DNA of 64,000 bases from Lachnospiraceae bacterium (GTDB lineage: Bacteria > Bacillota > Clostridia > Lachnospirales > Lachnospiraceae), in the NCBI GenBank assembly GCA_025758065.1, contig CP107199.1, forward strand, positions 3,569,501 to 3,633,500. The letters are read 5' to 3'. The notes under the pieces were generated by a model. That model was given only the letters and a program-made list of their open reading frames with translations. It searched no databases and had not been told where the DNA came from. The position numbers and the translations under genes are program-made. How positions within the stretch are numbered: the first letter of the stretch is position 1; every line of letters starts with the position of its first letter. Shown here in pieces: positions 26,159 to 34,225 of this stretch.

Positions 26159-26360
26159 AATGGAAAACTCCTCTCAAACACTTTAACAACTTTTTCATCC
26201 AACTCAGCATAGGGTGGACCCACCAAGCCTCTTGTTTTCATGAATATGGAAACAAGACGATGTAATGGCTGAACTGTAACTATTTGTTCATGTTCTGTTC
26301 ATTGTTTGAAAGTTTATCATTGGTTTGTGACCAAAATGTGTTCTGGTTGTGTTTTTTTCT

Positions 26361-26670
26361 GAAAGCAGGCGGCTTCCTCGTTAATGACCCAAGAAAAACA
26401 AATGCCACCTACGGTGGCGCTTGTTTCTTTATTTTAGACTCACGAACCCCGCGCTGGCGCGCTCCACTGCCTGCTGACACAGGCGGTTCGCTCGTTAATG
26501 ACCCAAGAAAAATAAATGCCACCTACGGTGGCGCTTGTTTCTTTATTTTAGACTCACGAACCCCGCGCTGGCGCGCTTTACTGCCTGCTGACGCAGGCGG
26601 TTCATTCGTTAATGACCCAAGAAAAACAAATGCCACCTACGGTGGCGCTTGTTTTTCTTTTGGGTCATTA
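26361..26670. repeat. 114-bp tandem repeat (family F5), about 2.7 copies, terminator-like
   Basis: TTAATGACCCAAGAAAAA recurs at 26381, 26495 and 26609, an exact 114-bp period. Each unit contains GCCACC TAC GGTGGC flanked by A- and T-rich arms that make a larger hairpin, then GAACC...GGTTC enclosing two smaller hairpins (GCGCTGGCGC and CCTGC...GCAGG). The last copy is complete at its right end, TTAATGACCC pairing with GGGTCATTA. On the minus strand the first hairpin is followed by a T tract, so it can terminate cls. A diverged single unit lies at 39592-39704. Bases 26159-26360, the SLH upstream region, hold a CTTGTTTTC/GAAACAAG hairpin but no gene. Confidence 0.85.
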
Positions 26671-28236
26671 CATTAGGGGTGCGATTAATCTTAGGAACCT
26701 TCCGGCCTTAATTCCAAACCAGTTATACTGGGCGCAGTCTTTTAATGTAACTGGAATGCATTTTTCCAGCGTTTTCTCAAAATCCTTCTCCACATCTGCA
26801 ACTGTGCTGTTTCTGTATAAATAGGTTCCACACTCAAAATGCAGATACAGGCTTCTGAAATCCAGGTTGATGCTTCCCACAGTTGCTTTTTCATCATCGC
26901 TGACAAAGATCTTGGCATGGGTAAAGCCAGGCTCGTATTCGTAGATCTTCACTCCGGAAGCGATCAGTTCTGGATAATAGGTTCTTGCTAACAGATACGC
27001 ATACTTTTTGTCCGGAATATGGGGCATGATGATCTTCACATCGATCCCGCGCTTTGCCGCATAGGCCATGGCGTTTTTCATCTCGTCATCCAGAATCAGA
27101 TATGGTGTGATAATGTGCACATAGGACTTTGCCTGATTTAATATATCCAGATAGACCTGTTCCCCTACCTGTTCTTCATCTAAAGGGCTGTCTGCATATG
27201 GCATGACAAATCCATTTCCTGCATATCCCTCCGGCAGTTTATAATCTGCCGGTACCAGATACTGCTCATAATTTTCTTCATTCTTGCTTTTTGGGCTTGC
27301 TGCATCCCACATCTGCAAAAACATCATGGTAAAGCTTTTTACCGCATCTCCCTTGACCATGATCGCTGTATCTTTCCAGTGTCCAAAACGTTCTTTCCGG
27401 TTAATATACTCATCTGCCAGGTTCACGCCTCCTGTAAAGGCTGTATGTCCATCGATCACTGTAACCTTTCTGTGATCCCTGTAATTCTGATGGGTGGAAA
27501 GCACCGGTTTGATCGGTGAAAACATCTGACACCGGATGCCCATTTTTTCCAGTTTCTGGGGATAATGATAAGGAAGGAGCATAAGGCAGCACATACCGTC
27601 ATACATAACGCGCACTTCCACTCCCTCTGCTGCCTTCTGCTTTAAGACCTCCAGGATACTGTCCCACATATACCCCCGGTCAATGATAAAATATTCCATA
27701 AAGATAAAATGCTTTGCTGCTTTTAGTTCTTCCATCAGCTGCTCAAACATATCTTCTCCCAGGGGGAAGAATTTCGCTGCCGAATTTTCATACACAGGGA
27801 AACCAGCAATGTGATTCATATAATCTACCAGACGGCTTCCACGTACACTGGCAGCCCGCAGCCTTTTCTGCACCTGGGGATCCTGAACAAGATAAGGCTT
27901 TGTCTTTTCAACGGATTGGTTTACCCGCCTTGCCAGCGCCCTGGTCTGGAACTGGACCTGTACAAACACATATAAGACAATGCCGAAAATAGGTATCAGC
28001 AGTACCGGTATGATCCATGCCATTTTAAAGCTGGAATCCATAGGCTTATTTAAAATAGCGATCACAACAGATGCGCTGACAAGCACATAACCAGCATATA
28101 CAAAATGAATATAATTTCCCAGCCAGTGGAAAATACTGAAGAAAAAAGCGATCTGCAGCAGCAGACCCACTATCACAAAAGTGGTCCTTCCAAAAATGAT
28201 CCTGAAAAGGCTTCTTGGCCTTGGCTGTGATTTCAT
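26668..28236 (-). CDS. cls: Cardiolipin synthase (phospholipase D family)
   Basis: Membrane enzyme joining two phosphatidylglycerols into cardiolipin. 522 residues: two N-terminal membrane segments (about 10-32 and 36-57), a third hydrophobic stretch about 70-92, then two HKD active-site motifs, HRKVTVIDGHTAFTGGVN (about 255-272) and HAKIFVSDDEKATVGSINLD (about 433-452). RBS AAGGAG lies before ATG 28236. The stop overlaps the right end of the 114-bp repeat array, whose hairpins probably end the transcript. It lies downstream of, and is separated by a strong terminator from, the purine operon. Confidence 0.95.
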   Translation of the reverse strand: MKSQPRPRSLFRIIFGRTTFVIVGLLLQIAFFFSIFHWLGNYIHFVYAGYVLVSASVVIAILNKPMDSSFKMAWIIPVLLIPIFGIVLYVFVQVQFQTRALARRVNQSVEKTKPYLVQDPQVQKRLRAASVRGSRLVDYMNHIAGFPVYENSAAKFFPLGEDMFEQLMEELKAAKHFIFMEYFIIDRGYMWDSILEVLKQKAAEGVEVRVMYDGMCCLMLLPYHYPQKLEKMGIRCQMFSPIKPVLSTHQNYRDHRKVTVIDGHTAFTGGVNLADEYINRKERFGHWKDTAIMVKGDAVKSFTMMFLQMWDAASPKSKNEENYEQYLVPADYKLPEGYAGNGFVMPYADSPLDEEQVGEQVYLDILNQAKSYVHIITPYLILDDEMKNAMAYAAKRGIDVKIIMPHIPDKKYAYLLARTYYPELIASGVKIYEYEPGFTHAKIFVSDDEKATVGSINLDFRSLYLHFECGTYLYRNSTVADVEKDFEKTLEKCIPVTLKDCAQYNWFGIKAGRFLRLIAPLM

Positions 28237-28357
28237 GTATATCGCTCCTTATTTCTCTCTCAACATCTAACAACTTCTTCTATCATAACTTATTTAATCA
28301 ATAATTATCCCACTTTTTTCCAGAAAATGCAATGTATATTGAAGATCATTGTCAAAC

Positions 28358-28390
28358 GAAAAAAATCCGGAGCCACATTCCGGCTCCGGA
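28358..28390 (-). terminator. Intrinsic terminator of the purine operon
   Basis: Minus strand TCCGGAGCC, seven-base loop, GGCTCCGGA, then seven T. A textbook nine-pair stem just after the NCS2 permease stop. Confidence 0.92.
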
Positions 28391-28417
28391 CCTTTGTCAC
28401 GTTCTTTTGTATTTTCC

Positions 28418-29758
28418 TTAATTATCCAGTTTCTGTACTTCCATATCTTTTGGAAGGATCAGGTTCATGATAATTGCCACTACGAATACCACTGCTACTA
28501 CGTTTGCAGAGAATACAGACTGAACAACTGGTGAGAATCCAGCCCAGATACCACTTTCACTGGTAGTAGTAAAACCAATACCAATAGATAATGCCATTGC
28601 AACGATGGTGATATTTCTCTGGGAGAATCCGCAATTTGCGATCATCTGCATGCCAGATGTTAAAATAGTACCAAACATCATGATAGTACATCCGCCCAGT
28701 ACAGACTGAGGAAGGGATGCAAAGAAGTTACCAATTGGCGGGAACAGACCTGCCAGGATCATTGCTGCTGCACCTGTCATAATAGTAAAGCGATTTACAA
28801 CCTTAGTCATTGCTACCAAACCTACGTTCTGTGAGAATGAGGTAACTGGCGGGCAACCAAACAAACCTGAAATAAAGGAACCATATCCATCACATGCTAA
28901 AGAACCGGAAATCTCTTCTCCTGTGATATCACGTCCTAAACCGCCTGCTACCAGTGCAGAAGTATCACCAATGGTCTCAGCTGCAGATACCATAAAGATG
29001 ATACATGCAGACATGATAGCTCCTGCATGGAATTCCGGTTTAATAGGCAGCAGATGCGGCAATGCAATGATGCCGCCGGACATGATCATACTTAAATCTA
29101 CCTTTCCCATAAAGATCGCAACAACATAGCCGACGATCAGACCTGCTAATACAGAAAGCTGTTTTAAATATCCCTTAGCAAACATGTTCCAAAGCAGACA
29201 GGTTGCTAATGTAATCAGACCTAACAGCAGGTTTGACATAGAACCAAAATCTGTTGCATAACCGCCGCCAAAGGATCTGGCACCTACTGTAAACAGTGAG
29301 AAACCAATAGCAGTTACTACAGATGCTGCCACGATAGGGCTTATGATCTTTCTCCAGTATTTTGCAAAAAGTCCTAAGGTTCCTTCAAAAAGACCACCTA
29401 TAAGTACGGCTCCTATTACTGCCGGATACCCGTAATTAGCTGAGATCGTACTAAGTACAGTTACGAAAGTAAAACTGACACCCATTACAACCGGAAGTCT
29501 TGATCCGATCTTCCATAAAGGATACAACTGGATCATAGTTGCTATACCTGCTGCGAACATTGCATTCTGAAGAAGCATGCCAAGCTCTGCACCAGTTACT
29601 GGTACCTTTGCAGCACCTGCGATCATGGTGATAGGTGCCAGGTTGGATACGAACATTGCCAAAATGTGCTGAAGACCAAATGGAATCGCTTTTCCAATGG
29701 GCACCCGTCCGTCTAGTTTGTAAATATTGCTGATGCTGCAGTTTACATTCTCTTTCAT
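28418..29758 (-). CDS. NCS2 family xanthine/uracil-type permease
   Basis: Proton- or ion-coupled nucleobase importer, about 446 residues with some 12 to 14 membrane segments. The family signature around GLQHILAMFVSNLAPITMIA (about 26-45) and a QNVGLVAMTKV block near residue 312 fit the xanthine/purine branch of NCS2. ATG 29758 follows GGAGG by eleven bases; the longer frame to 29839 adds an Arg-rich head without a site. It is last in the riboswitch-headed operon after three molybdenum hydroxylase subunits, so purine uptake, probably xanthine or hypoxanthine, is the most likely role. Confidence 0.9.
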   Translation of the reverse strand: MKENVNCSISNIYKLDGRVPIGKAIPFGLQHILAMFVSNLAPITMIAGAAKVPVTGAELGMLLQNAMFAAGIATMIQLYPLWKIGSRLPVVMGVSFTFVTVLSTISANYGYPAVIGAVLIGGLFEGTLGLFAKYWRKIISPIVAASVVTAIGFSLFTVGARSFGGGYATDFGSMSNLLLGLITLATCLLWNMFAKGYLKQLSVLAGLIVGYVVAIFMGKVDLSMIMSGGIIALPHLLPIKPEFHAGAIMSACIIFMVSAAETIGDTSALVAGGLGRDITGEEISGSLACDGYGSFISGLFGCPPVTSFSQNVGLVAMTKVVNRFTIMTGAAAMILAGLFPPIGNFFASLPQSVLGGCTIMMFGTILTSGMQMIANCGFSQRNITIVAMALSIGIGFTTTSESGIWAGFSPVVQSVFSANVVAVVFVVAIIMNLILPKDMEVQKLDN

Positions 29759-29808
29759 AGTTTTTGCTGCCTCCAATCTTTTGCGATGTACTCTCATTCT
29801 AAAAGTAC

Positions 29809-29955
29809 ACCAAATTCGTAACCCCGCGCTTTCGCGCACATTTGCCTGTTCTTACAGGCGATTTCAGGTTTCATTACTGTCTTTCCCCAAAAAACAGAAT
29901 GGATTTTTATTCTTTGTGGGCTTTTACTCTTCTGTCTGCTTTTACAAGCGGTTGT
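29809..29955. repeat. Degenerate structured repeat between 2Fe-2S subunit and permease genes
   Basis: Contains CGTAACCCCGCGC, hairpin GCGC TTTC GCGC, hairpin GCCTGTTCTTACAGGC, then GGTTTCATTACTG. The order matches the hairpin part of the 114-bp repeat at 26.4-26.7 kb (GAACCCCGCGC, GCGCTGGCGC, CCTGC...GCAGG, GGTTCATT). It probably is a decayed copy. No gene fits in the 197-base gap. Confidence 0.45.
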
Positions 29956-30441
29956 TTATGAATGGCTTACCTTGTAAACCTCCTCCACAATACGCTCCAT
30001 GGCATTTAAGATATTCTCATATCCTGTGCAGCGGCACAGATGCCCGGAGATCAGTTTCTTCAGCTCCTCCCTGTTATATTTTTTTCCTGTTCCTACAATC
30101 TCTACCGCACTCATGATCAGACCCGGAGTACAAAATCCGCACTGTACAGCGGCTTCCTCAATGAATGCTTTCTGGATTGGGGACAATTCCCCGTTTGGCC
30201 CCTTTAATCCTTCTACAGTCATCACGCTCTTGCCGTCTGCCCACATAGTGAGATATATACAGCTGTCAATGGCCTCTCCATTAACCAGCACAGTACAGGC
30301 ACCACACTCTCCTACTTCACATCCTTTTTTTACGGATGTAAGTCCTAAACGATTACGCAGTGTATCCAGAAGAGATTCCCTCTCATCCACTGCAAGTTCT
30401 GTTTCCTTTCCATTTACTGTCATATGAATGATCTTAAGCAT
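29956..30441 (-). CDS. xdhC: Molybdenum hydroxylase 2Fe-2S subunit (xanthine dehydrogenase family)
   Basis: Carries two [2Fe-2S] clusters that pass electrons from the molybdenum site to FAD. About 161 residues. The plant-ferredoxin cluster is CEVGECGACTVLVNG plus a later Cys (IDSC); the second cluster is QCGFCTPG with LCRCTGY. ATG 30441 follows GGAGG by eight bases and overlaps the FAD-subunit stop by eight bases; the longer frame starts with GTG inside the ribosome site. This three-gene layout is that of bacterial CO/xanthine dehydrogenases. Purine use is inferred from the riboswitch and permease. Confidence 0.93.
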   Translation of the reverse strand: MLKIIHMTVNGKETELAVDERESLLDTLRNRLGLTSVKKGCEVGECGACTVLVNGEAIDSCIYLTMWADGKSVMTVEGLKGPNGELSPIQKAFIEEAAVQCGFCTPGLIMSAVEIVGTGKKYNREELKKLISGHLCRCTGYENILNAMERIVEEVYKVSHS

Positions 30442-31324
30442 TCTCTTCACCTCCCGCTCTTCTTATAGCCTCTGCCAGTCCTCGTTTTGCCAGTTCCTCG
30501 ATCAACTGAAGGCGGAACTCTTTAGAAGCTCTCCAGGAAGATCTTGGATTTACTTCTGTCAGTGCCAGCCTGGCAAACTCTGCTGCTGCCTCTTTGTCAG
30601 AAACAGTCTTTCCTTTTAAATACGTTTCTGCTGCATGACATCTTAAAGGTGTAGGTCCGGCAACCCCATATCCCAGTCTTACATCTTCAATCATCTTTTT
30701 ATCAGCAGATAATTTTACACGTACTGCACAGCCTAAGGTTGCGATCTCCATGGCTTTACGCTTTCCGTATTTAATATACTGTCCATACCAGCCTTCATAA
30801 TCCTCTTTTTTGATGATAAAGCCTGTGCAGACCTCACATCTGTCTCTTACTGTACGTCCTGGTCCTGTATAAAACTCATGGATCGGCACTTCTCTGTGTC
30901 CTTCCGGTCCTTCTAACTGGATCAGTGCATTTAATGTCCACATACTTGCTGCAGAGTCAGCAGATGTAGCACCATTACAGATATTTCCGCCAATAGTACC
31001 TGTATTACGGATCTGCGGTCCTCCTACCATATCCACTGCTTCTCCTAACATGGGAACCAGCTTCTGGATAGTCGGGTCATTGGTAATATGTGAAAATGCG
31101 GTTGCAGCCCCGATCCACAGATCTCCGTTTTCTAGGATTTTTACACCTTTTAATTCTTTGATATTATGGATGGATACCAGTGCTCTTCCTGCATCCTTTC
31201 CCTCTCTTACACGGATGAGTACGTCAGTACCGCCGCTGATGACTTCTGCCTCAGGCTCCCGTACCAGTGCTTCTACTGCATCCTTTACATCTTTTGCTTC
31301 ATAAAATGATTTAATATCAAACAT
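30434..31324 (-). CDS. xdhB: Molybdenum hydroxylase FAD subunit (xanthine dehydrogenase family)
   Basis: FAD-binding subunit that hands electrons to NAD or another acceptor. About 296 residues. N-terminal FAD_binding_5 domain with SGGTDVLIRVREG (about 30-42) and the pyrophosphate-binding block RNTGTIGGNICNGATSAD (about 105-122), then a CO_deh_flav_C domain. ATG 31324 is nine bases after GGAGG, better than ATG 31330. It starts 14 bases after the large-subunit stop and overlaps the iron-sulfur gene, so the three are made together. Confidence 0.93.
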   Translation of the reverse strand: MFDIKSFYEAKDVKDAVEALVREPEAEVISGGTDVLIRVREGKDAGRALVSIHNIKELKGVKILENGDLWIGAATAFSHITNDPTIQKLVPMLGEAVDMVGGPQIRNTGTIGGNICNGATSADSAASMWTLNALIQLEGPEGHREVPIHEFYTGPGRTVRDRCEVCTGFIIKKEDYEGWYGQYIKYGKRKAMEIATLGCAVRVKLSADKKMIEDVRLGYGVAGPTPLRCHAAETYLKGKTVSDKEAAAEFARLALTEVNPRSSWRASKEFRLQLIEELAKRGLAEAIRRAGGEENA

Positions 31325-31338
31325 ACTCATTCACCTCC

Positions 31339-33765
31339 CTAGATCAGACCTTTTTCCTTGAATTTTTCAATCAGTCTCTGTGCTGTCATAGGACTTACAT
31401 TCATATGGACACCTGTAGCATTTAAGATGGCATTTCTTACTGCAGGTGCAGTAGGAATTGCAGGCGGTTCGCCTAATGCCTTGTTTCCATAAGGGCCTGT
31501 AGGATCATCTAACTGGATAAACTCTACATGAAGATCCGGTGCATCCATAGCAGTAGGGATCTTATAATCCAACAGATTGTTATTTAATGGACGTCCTGTC
31601 TTTTCATCTACTAATAATTCCTCTGAAAGTCCAAATCCAAGACCCATGCTCATACCACCATGAACCTGTGCTTCTGCTGTCTTTGGATTGATCAGGATAC
31701 CGGAATCATGAACATTGACGATATCCTTTACTGTTACCAGTCCTAATGGCATATCTACTTCTACATCTACGAAGCAGCAGCCGGAGGAGAAGGTATTATC
31801 CAGGCACTGATTAGTCACTTCTGCTGTCAGATGAATGGATTTATCCAATGAGTAAAAGGCTGTATCTGCTACCACTGCCACATCAAAGAGAACCGGATCA
31901 CCACCATGTACAACGATCTTGCTGTCAACGATATCTAACATATCCTCTTTAATCTCATCTTCAGGAAGCAGTCCCAGCACTTTACGCAGCTTCTGGGCTG
32001 CTTCTTTTACCTGATCTGCATATATAGTCTTAGAAAGGTCTGTCACATCATGATTTAACATGTATGCAGCATAATCCAGAATACGGTGTCTTAATTCAAC
32101 AGCACATTTCTTGCAGGCCATACCTGATACATAGGTCTGTCTGGAAGCATAAGCACCTGTATCAAATGGCGTAAGGTCTGTATCCTGTGTAGATACGATA
32201 AATATCTTATCAAAGGAAATACCAGTGGTCTCAGATGCCATCTGGCTAAATACAGTATCTGCGCCCTGTCCGATCTCTGTAGCACCCATAGATACCTGAA
32301 TAGATCCGTCCTGGTTTAATACCATACGTACTGAAGATGTCTCCAGAGAAATTGGATGTACACCTGTTTTGTAACAGAAAATGGCCATTCCCACACCACG
32401 TCTTACTGGACCGGTCTGGTTCTTGTATGCTTCTCTCTTCTCATCCCAGTGGATATATTTCTTTCCTGCTTCCATACATTTCTTTAAACCATATGAATGG
32501 AAGGTGATACCATTTGCAGGATCCACGAAACCATCCTCCATACAGTTCTTCATACGGAATTCATAAGGATCCATGCCAATGGCTGTTGCCATATCATCAG
32601 TAAGACATTCTGTAAACCATGCTGCCTGCGGGATGCCATACCCACGCATAGCCCCTGCTGTTGGTGAAGAGGTATAAACGGTCCAGCAATCGATCTGGGC
32701 ACCTAAACGGTCTCTGTACAGATCCTTAAATACATTTCCGCAGTTTGCACAGATAGCGTGGCCATGGGAAGCATAAGCTCCGTTGTTTGCATAAGCCTCT
32801 AACTGTCTTGCAAGAACGGTACCATCCTTTGTTACCAGGCCGCGGCATACACCTTCAATAGCGTGGCGGGTCCTGGTTCCGGAAATAGTCTCCTCACGGC
32901 TGATCTCCAGCCTTACAGGTCTTCCTCCTACACTCATTGTAAGGAATGCATTTAACGGTTCATAAAGCACATCCTGCTTATTTCCAAATCCACCGCCAAT
33001 ATATGGTTTGATGATGCGGACTTTACCGATAGGAATACCCAGGGCCTGTGATGTACAGCGGCGTACAATATGAGGGATCTGGGTAGAAGAAACAATAGTC
33101 ACTTTTCCGTTTACGTCTACATAAGCCCAGGAAACAGGAAGTTCAATGTGACAATGGGAAATACGTGGTGTATCGTATACTTCATTGATCTCCACCAGAT
33201 CTTCCTCTTTGTATTTTTCTTTTGCCTGTTTTAAGCCATCCTCAAAGGTAAAATCCTTTTGCCCCATAGTCATATGGGAGTGAACGATCACATTGTCTTT
33301 ACGAATATCCGGATGCAGTGGTGTTGCCTCCGGTGCCATAGCTGCCTTTACAGTAACGATAGGCTCATATTCTTCATATTCTACCTTTACCAGACGGGCT
33401 GCCTGCGCAGCTGCCACCTCGTTTTCCGCTACAACTGCAGCAATATCATCTCCATACAGTCTTACTCTCTGGTTTAATACTCTTCTGTCGCAGATGTCCT
33501 GATGTTTTGCCTCCACGCTCCACGGATGGCCTGCAGTTGGAAACTGGCAGTCCGGCGCGTCAAAACAGGTAAGGATCTTTACAACACCAGGAACTTTTAA
33601 TGCTTCTGTCAGATCAAAGCTTTTTACAAGACCATTTGCAATGGTAGAATGGATCACCTTTCCATGAAGGATATCTCTTGGCTCTAAATCCGCACTGTAC
33701 TTTGCTTCGCCAGTTACTTTTCCATATGCATCGACACGGTTTAATCCCTGACCTACAACTTTCAT
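31339..33765 (-). CDS. xdhA: Molybdenum hydroxylase large subunit (xanthine dehydrogenase family)
   Basis: Binds the molybdopterin cofactor and hydroxylates the substrate, probably a purine (hypoxanthine or xanthine). About 808 residues. N-terminal a/b hammerhead domain, then IGGGFGNKQD (about 255-264), MRGYGIPQA (about 365-373, with the conserved Arg), GATEIGQGADTVFSQM (about 490-505) and the C-terminal GEPPAIPTAP containing the catalytic Glu of this family. ATG 33765 is eight bases after GGAGG; the frame also opens at a GTG two codons earlier. The riboswitch, promoter and a long leader lie upstream. Other substrates of the family (nicotinate, aldehydes, CO) are less likely given the purine aptamer and NCS2 permease. 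Confidence 0.92.
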   Translation of the reverse strand: MKVVGQGLNRVDAYGKVTGEAKYSADLEPRDILHGKVIHSTIANGLVKSFDLTEALKVPGVVKILTCFDAPDCQFPTAGHPWSVEAKHQDICDRRVLNQRVRLYGDDIAAVVAENEVAAAQAARLVKVEYEEYEPIVTVKAAMAPEATPLHPDIRKDNVIVHSHMTMGQKDFTFEDGLKQAKEKYKEEDLVEINEVYDTPRISHCHIELPVSWAYVDVNGKVTIVSSTQIPHIVRRCTSQALGIPIGKVRIIKPYIGGGFGNKQDVLYEPLNAFLTMSVGGRPVRLEISREETISGTRTRHAIEGVCRGLVTKDGTVLARQLEAYANNGAYASHGHAICANCGNVFKDLYRDRLGAQIDCWTVYTSSPTAGAMRGYGIPQAAWFTECLTDDMATAIGMDPYEFRMKNCMEDGFVDPANGITFHSYGLKKCMEAGKKYIHWDEKREAYKNQTGPVRRGVGMAIFCYKTGVHPISLETSSVRMVLNQDGSIQVSMGATEIGQGADTVFSQMASETTGISFDKIFIVSTQDTDLTPFDTGAYASRQTYVSGMACKKCAVELRHRILDYAAYMLNHDVTDLSKTIYADQVKEAAQKLRKVLGLLPEDEIKEDMLDIVDSKIVVHGGDPVLFDVAVVADTAFYSLDKSIHLTAEVTNQCLDNTFSSGCCFVDVEVDMPLGLVTVKDIVNVHDSGILINPKTAEAQVHGGMSMGLGFGLSEELLVDEKTGRPLNNNLLDYKIPTAMDAPDLHVEFIQLDDPTGPYGNKALGEPPAIPTAPAVRNAILNATGVHMNVSPMTAQRLIEKFKEKGLI

Positions 33766-33790
33766 AAACACTTCCTCCTTTACTAACCTT

Positions 33791-33860
33791 ATGTTCTCCC
33801 GGAATCTTTCTGTACCTGATCATGTGAGAAGTTTTTTGTCTGCTGTACCTGAGAGGACAT
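33791..33860. repeat. Short internally deleted copy of repeat F1
   Basis: Starts ATGTTCTCCCGGAATC and TTTCTGTACCTGATCATG like the left arm of F1, and ends TGAGAGGACAT like its right end, but only 70 bp long: the centre is missing. It lies in the leader between the riboswitch terminator and xdhA. Confidence 0.75.
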
Positions 33861-33873
33861 CTCCTATCTGATG

Positions 33874-33978
33874 AAAAACAGCTCTTTCCACTTCCCAATT
33901 TTGACCTGCCAAACCCCATCGCAGATGCTTACAGGATAGTTACGGAAAACGTACCCTGAGGGTAGAAAAAAAGAGCTG
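33874..33978 (-). other. Unexplained structured leader segment ending in a second U tract
   Basis: Read on the minus strand, CAGCTCTTT (33978-33970, the falling arm of the first terminator) can pair with AAAGAGCTG (33887-33879), which is followed by TTTTT. Inside lie small hairpins TACCC TCA GGGTA or TACG TTTTC CGTA (mutually exclusive) and CATC TGC GATG within CCTG/CAGG. The shape resembles a second expression platform, but the enclosed sequence matches no riboswitch class I know. Confidence 0.35.
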
Positions 33979-34003
33979 ACTACATAAACTATGTAGTCAA
34001 CTC
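33966..34003 (-). terminator. Riboswitch-controlled intrinsic terminator
   Basis: Minus strand GAGTTGACTACATA, loop GTT, TATGTAGTCAGCTC, then seven T. All 14 pairs form (one G-T). The rising arm is the 3' third of the purine aptamer (P3', junction and P1' strand), so aptamer and terminator cannot coexist. Confidence 0.9.
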
Positions 34004-34054
34004 TTAAGGTAGTTGGTAGAGACTCTGGGCCAATCCCCAGGATATACATATCAG
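33985..34054 (-). ncRNA. Purine (guanine-class) riboswitch aptamer
   Basis: On the minus strand the conserved core is plain: J1/2 TATATC, P2 CCTGGG with loop GATTGG and CCCAG, J2/3 GTCTCTACC, P3 AACT/AGTT around loop CCTTAAG, then GACTACATA forming P1 with TATGT. The base before TA in GACTA is C, the specificity position that marks guanine/hypoxanthine/xanthine binding rather than adenine. Loops keep GG (L2) and CC (L3), which form the loop-loop pairs. L2 is one base shorter than the usual GATATGG, and P3 is only four pairs. Because the terminator's 5' arm is the aptamer's 3' part, ligand should turn the operon on. Confidence 0.87.
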
Positions 34055-34079
34055 ACAATTGGTTTATTTGATTGTCTAC

Positions 34080-34108
34080 ATTATACATCTAACTATTTTT
34101 TTAGTCTA
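34080..34108 (-). promoter_or_regulatory. Promoter of the purine operon
   Basis: Minus strand TAGACT (34108-34103), 17 bases, TATAAT (34085-34080). A perfect -10 box about 25 bases before the aptamer. An inverted repeat TTGTGC/GCACAA sits further upstream at 34141-34157. Confidence 0.7.
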
Positions 34109-34225
34109 GATTGAAAAGTCTCAAAAATATTTTATTGTGTTTGTGCATATTGCACAATTTTATCTGTTTTTATTGATGTTTAATCGCTATTCTTGACAAA
34201 AAATAACGCATTTCTTTCATTTTGT

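Noticed and set aside
26361..26670. Possible CRISPR array
   Set aside because: The 114-bp units are contiguous and nearly identical throughout, without short repeats separated by unique spacers, and no cas genes are present.
26284..26676. 130-codon plus-strand frame with repeated peptide units
   Set aside because: The repeat peptides come from the 114-bp DNA repeat, whose period is a multiple of three; hairpins explain the conservation and there is no ribosome site.
33864..34088. 74-codon frame over the purine operon leader
   Set aside because: Lies across the riboswitch and terminator; base pairing, not coding, is conserved; no ribosome site.
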